Shown here piece by piece: positions 6,438-7,521 of a DNA stretch of 7,521 bases (position 1 is its first letter; each line of letters starts with the position of its first letter). Below the pieces are notes generated by a model. The model was given only the letters and a program-made list of their open reading frames with translations, was not told the origin of the DNA and made no database searches. This stretch comes from Paracoccaceae bacterium. GTDB taxonomy: Bacteria > Pseudomonadota > Alphaproteobacteria > Rhodobacterales > Rhodobacteraceae. A program made the position numbers and the translations under genes. The stretch spans positions 1 through 7,521 of the forward strand of contig SLQN01000135.1 in assembly GCA_007131465.1 (NCBI GenBank), given 5' to 3'.

Positions 6438-6622
6438 CTTGACTGCCGTGCCCGATCTGTCGGCGCACCATCGATATCGACCCAGGCGCTGGTCAGTTGC
6501 ACCGCCCACACGTCGGACACCTGATAATCCAGCGCAAATGTGCGGGCGGTATGGCAATTGATGCGGCTTGTCTTGGCCAAGACGACGCCTCTCAACTTAC
6601 ATGCCCCAATGGGCCTTCCGCA
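6416..6622 (-). pseudogene. Second coding relic, beta-strand-like C-terminal fragment
   Basis: A third - strand frame is open from just after a TGA at 6623-6625 to a TAG at 6416-6418. It gives about 68 codons with no ATG. Its best part reads TFALDYQVSDVWAVQLTSAWVDIDG, an alternating aromatic/polar pattern like outer-membrane beta strands. It loosely resembles the YQLDLAPSWALSLEG stretch of the neighbouring relic. G or C fill about two thirds of its codon third positions. It overlaps the start of that relic by about 20 bases in another frame, so it could be the tail of an upstream gene or an earlier part of the same broken gene. Family not recognised. Confidence 0.33.
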
Positions 6623-6909
6623 TCACGGTGAGATCACCGGAATTTTCCCATTGAACACGCATATTCGCCCGGAGTTGAGCCCTTTCTGTCCACTCGCCGA
6701 GGCTAACTGGGCATCGCTGCGACAGGCATGAACGGCCGGTTCGGTAAAGCCATGTTTCATCATGCTGCCGACGATGAACGCAAGAAGGGGCCGGATGTTT
6801 TACTGTAGCTGCCGGGTGATCAATCATACAGCGCTTTGTCCGAATGTCACTGAGGCTGCCCGACATCATACAGAATCGGCAGAGCCCCGTTTATCCGATC
6901 TCTAACCTG

Positions 6910-6957
6910 TTCCTGACGCGTTCAGGCGCAGCCCAGGCCGCAAGCCCGCGTCAGGAA
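6910..6957. repeat. 11-bp perfect inverted repeat
   Basis: TTCCTGACGCG (6910-6920) and CGCGTCAGGAA (6947-6957) are exact reverse complements separated by 26 bases. A smaller repeat, CCTGA with TCAGG (6912-6916 and 6922-6926), shares the left arm. No T-run follows on either strand, so an intrinsic terminator is not indicated. It could be a protein-binding or recombination site left from a mobile element. Confidence 0.55.
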
Positions 6958-6993
6958 GACCGTGCGGCTGCGATACAGCCGACCTGCGGGTTC

Positions 6994-7021
6994 TTGATGC
7001 TTCCGGTCAGAATGCTACAAG
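6994..7021 (+). promoter_or_regulatory. Weak candidate promoter for dusA
   Basis: TTGATG (6994-6999) and TACAAG (7016-7021) are 16 bases apart, each matching consensus at 4 of 6 positions, and the -10 is preceded by TGC as in extended -10 promoters. It would give a leader of about 85 bases. This is the best candidate I saw between the relics and dusA, but the match is modest. Confidence 0.25.
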
Positions 7022-7101
7022 GCAGGGCGATTTCGCAGGCTGTAGCGCCAACAGGTGCGGATACACCGACACGCAACGGGGGGTGATTCAGGATGCCGCA
7101 C

Positions 7102-7107
7102 AGGGGG
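7102..7107 (+). promoter_or_regulatory. Ribosome binding site deciding the GTG start of dusA
   Basis: AGGGGG lies 5 bases before the GTG at 7113. An in-frame GTG at 7083 is preceded only by a G-run directly against it. The ATG at 7093 is out of frame and stops after seven codons. Confidence 0.6.
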
Positions 7108-7112
7108 ACGCT

Positions 7113-7521
7113 GTGATCAGCAACACGCACCATATTGCCGATCCGCGCCTGTCGGTCGCACCCATGATGGACTGGACCGACCGGCATTGCCGGTTCTTTC
7201 ACCGCCAGCTTAGCCGTCACACGCTGCTTTATACCGAAATGGTCACTGCGCCGGCACTTGTGCGCGGTGGCGCGCTACACCTGTTGCGTCATGACCCGGC
7301 AGAGCATCCGCTGGTGCTGCAACTGGGGGGCTCGGACCCGGCAGAGCTGTCGCAGGCGACGCGGCTGGGCTGGGAGGCGGGATATTCCGAGATCAACCTG
7401 AATTGCGGCTGCCCCTCAGACCGCGTGCAATCGGGTGCTTTCGGCGCGATCCTGATGACCGAACCCGACCGCGTAGCCGCCATCTGCGAAGCCATGTGCG
7501 CGGCCAGCCCAGCGCGGATAA
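7113..7521 (+). CDS. dusA: tRNA-dihydrouridine(20/20a) synthase DusA, 3'-truncated by window edge
   Basis: FMN-dependent enzyme that uses NADPH to reduce uridines 20 and 20a in the tRNA D-loop to dihydrouridine. 136 codons are visible, about 40 percent of the roughly 330-residue family length; the frame is open at the window end. Motifs in order: LSVAPMMDWTDRHCR (13-27, FMN-binding start of the TIM barrel), LLYTEMVTAPALV (38-50), HPLVLQLGGSDP (65-76) and EINLNCGCPSDRVQSGAFG (93-111). C100 in the GCPSDRVQ block is the catalytic acid, and that block separates DusA from DusB and DusC. The start is a GTG set by AGGGGG. The upstream neighbour is a decayed region and not an operon partner. The 5' end of dusA is a known attachment site for prophages and genomic islands. 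Confidence 0.96.
   Translation, partial: MISNTHHIADPRLSVAPMMDWTDRHCRFFHRQLSRHTLLYTEMVTAPALVRGGALHLLRHDPAEHPLVLQLGGSDPAELSQATRLGWEAGYSEINLNCGCPSDRVQSGAFGAILMTEPDRVAAICEAMCAASPARI
7180..7194. repeat. 15-bp palindrome in the 5' part of dusA
   Basis: ACCGGCA and TGCCGGT flank a central T, a perfect 7-bp inverted repeat. It lies within codons 23-28 of dusA. Integrases that target dusA are known to use the 5' end of the gene, so this is a plausible attachment-site core. It is also protein-coding sequence, so selection on the protein alone may explain it. No second copy of the full motif is visible in the window. Confidence 0.4.

Larger units (their letters stand above)
6626..7112. other. Gene-poor stretch upstream of dusA
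   Basis: No gene can be supported here on either strand. It looks less GC-rich than the flanking genes and every frame is short, lacks a ribosome binding site, or has unconvincing composition. On the - strand a frame ending at 6597 includes LRANMRVQWENSGDLTVMRK, which reads somewhat protein-like and may belong to the same decayed locus. The stretch also holds the inverted repeat at 6910-6957 and whatever promoter drives dusA. Confidence 0.6.

Noticed and set aside
4737..6557. A 606-codon open frame on the - strand
   Set aside because: Most of it is antisense to the HNH gene and the end of the MFS gene, with Arg/Pro/Ala-rich shadow composition. Only the part above 6075 looks coding and is reported as a relic.
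6538..6561. MCGRY at a possible start, as in SRAP/YedK proteins
   Set aside because: The frame stops after seven codons, so the match is chance.
6734..6741. Eight-base match (GCCGGTTC) between the region upstream and the dusA 5' end, as a possible second att copy
   Set aside because: Too short to mean anything and not extended on either side.
6844..7086. 80-codon + strand open frame upstream of dusA
   Set aside because: No ribosome binding site and unremarkable composition, with no recognised motif.
7083..7112. Earlier in-frame GTG start for dusA
   Set aside because: It has no properly spaced ribosome binding site and would add ten residues not typical of DusA; the GTG at 7113 has AGGGGG at a good distance.
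1..7521. CRISPR arrays, tRNA, rRNA, toxin-antitoxin pairs, intact transposases or integrases
   Set aside because: Looked for by eye on both strands; no direct repeat array, cloverleaf or family motif was found.

Overview
The window looks like chromosomal DNA from an alphaproteobacterium, most likely of the Rhodobacterales. It is GC-rich, its genes strongly prefer G or C at codon third positions, several starts are GTG, and the proteins read like Rhodobacteraceae versions. That placement is inference from style and was not checked by a search.

Layout. (1) 1-998, + strand: the 3' part of proA (proline synthesis), cut by the window edge. (2) 1002-2219, - strand: a 12-helix MFS transporter that converges on proA with 3 bases between the stops. 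(3) 2268-3601, + strand: an AlkA-type DNA glycosylase and an alpha/beta-hydrolase esterase joined by an ATGA overlap, clearly one transcription unit. The glycosylase diverges from the MFS gene across only 48 bases. (4) 3749-5056, + strand: a second MFS transporter of the YcaD type, preceded by a strong hairpin just before its ribosome binding site. (5) 5304-5888, + strand: a small HNH nuclease with a convincing sigma70-type promoter and a structured leader. (6) 5889-7112: about 1.2 kb without an intact gene. Its left half holds - strand coding relics broken across three frames; its right half holds an 11-bp inverted repeat but no gene I can support. (7) 7113-7521, + strand: the 5' part of dusA (tRNA dihydrouridine synthase), cut by the window edge.

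How the genes relate. proA and dusA are housekeeping genes at the two ends. Between them lie a base-excision repair enzyme coupled to an esterase, two efflux-type permeases of unknown substrate and a stand-alone HNH protein. I see no restriction-modification partner, toxin-antitoxin pair, CRISPR array, intact transposase or integrase, tRNA or rRNA. The parts most worth a second look are the decayed block beside the 5' end of dusA (a known integration hotspot) and the two leader hairpins placed a few bases before ribosome binding sites. I did not find a clear new multi-gene system.
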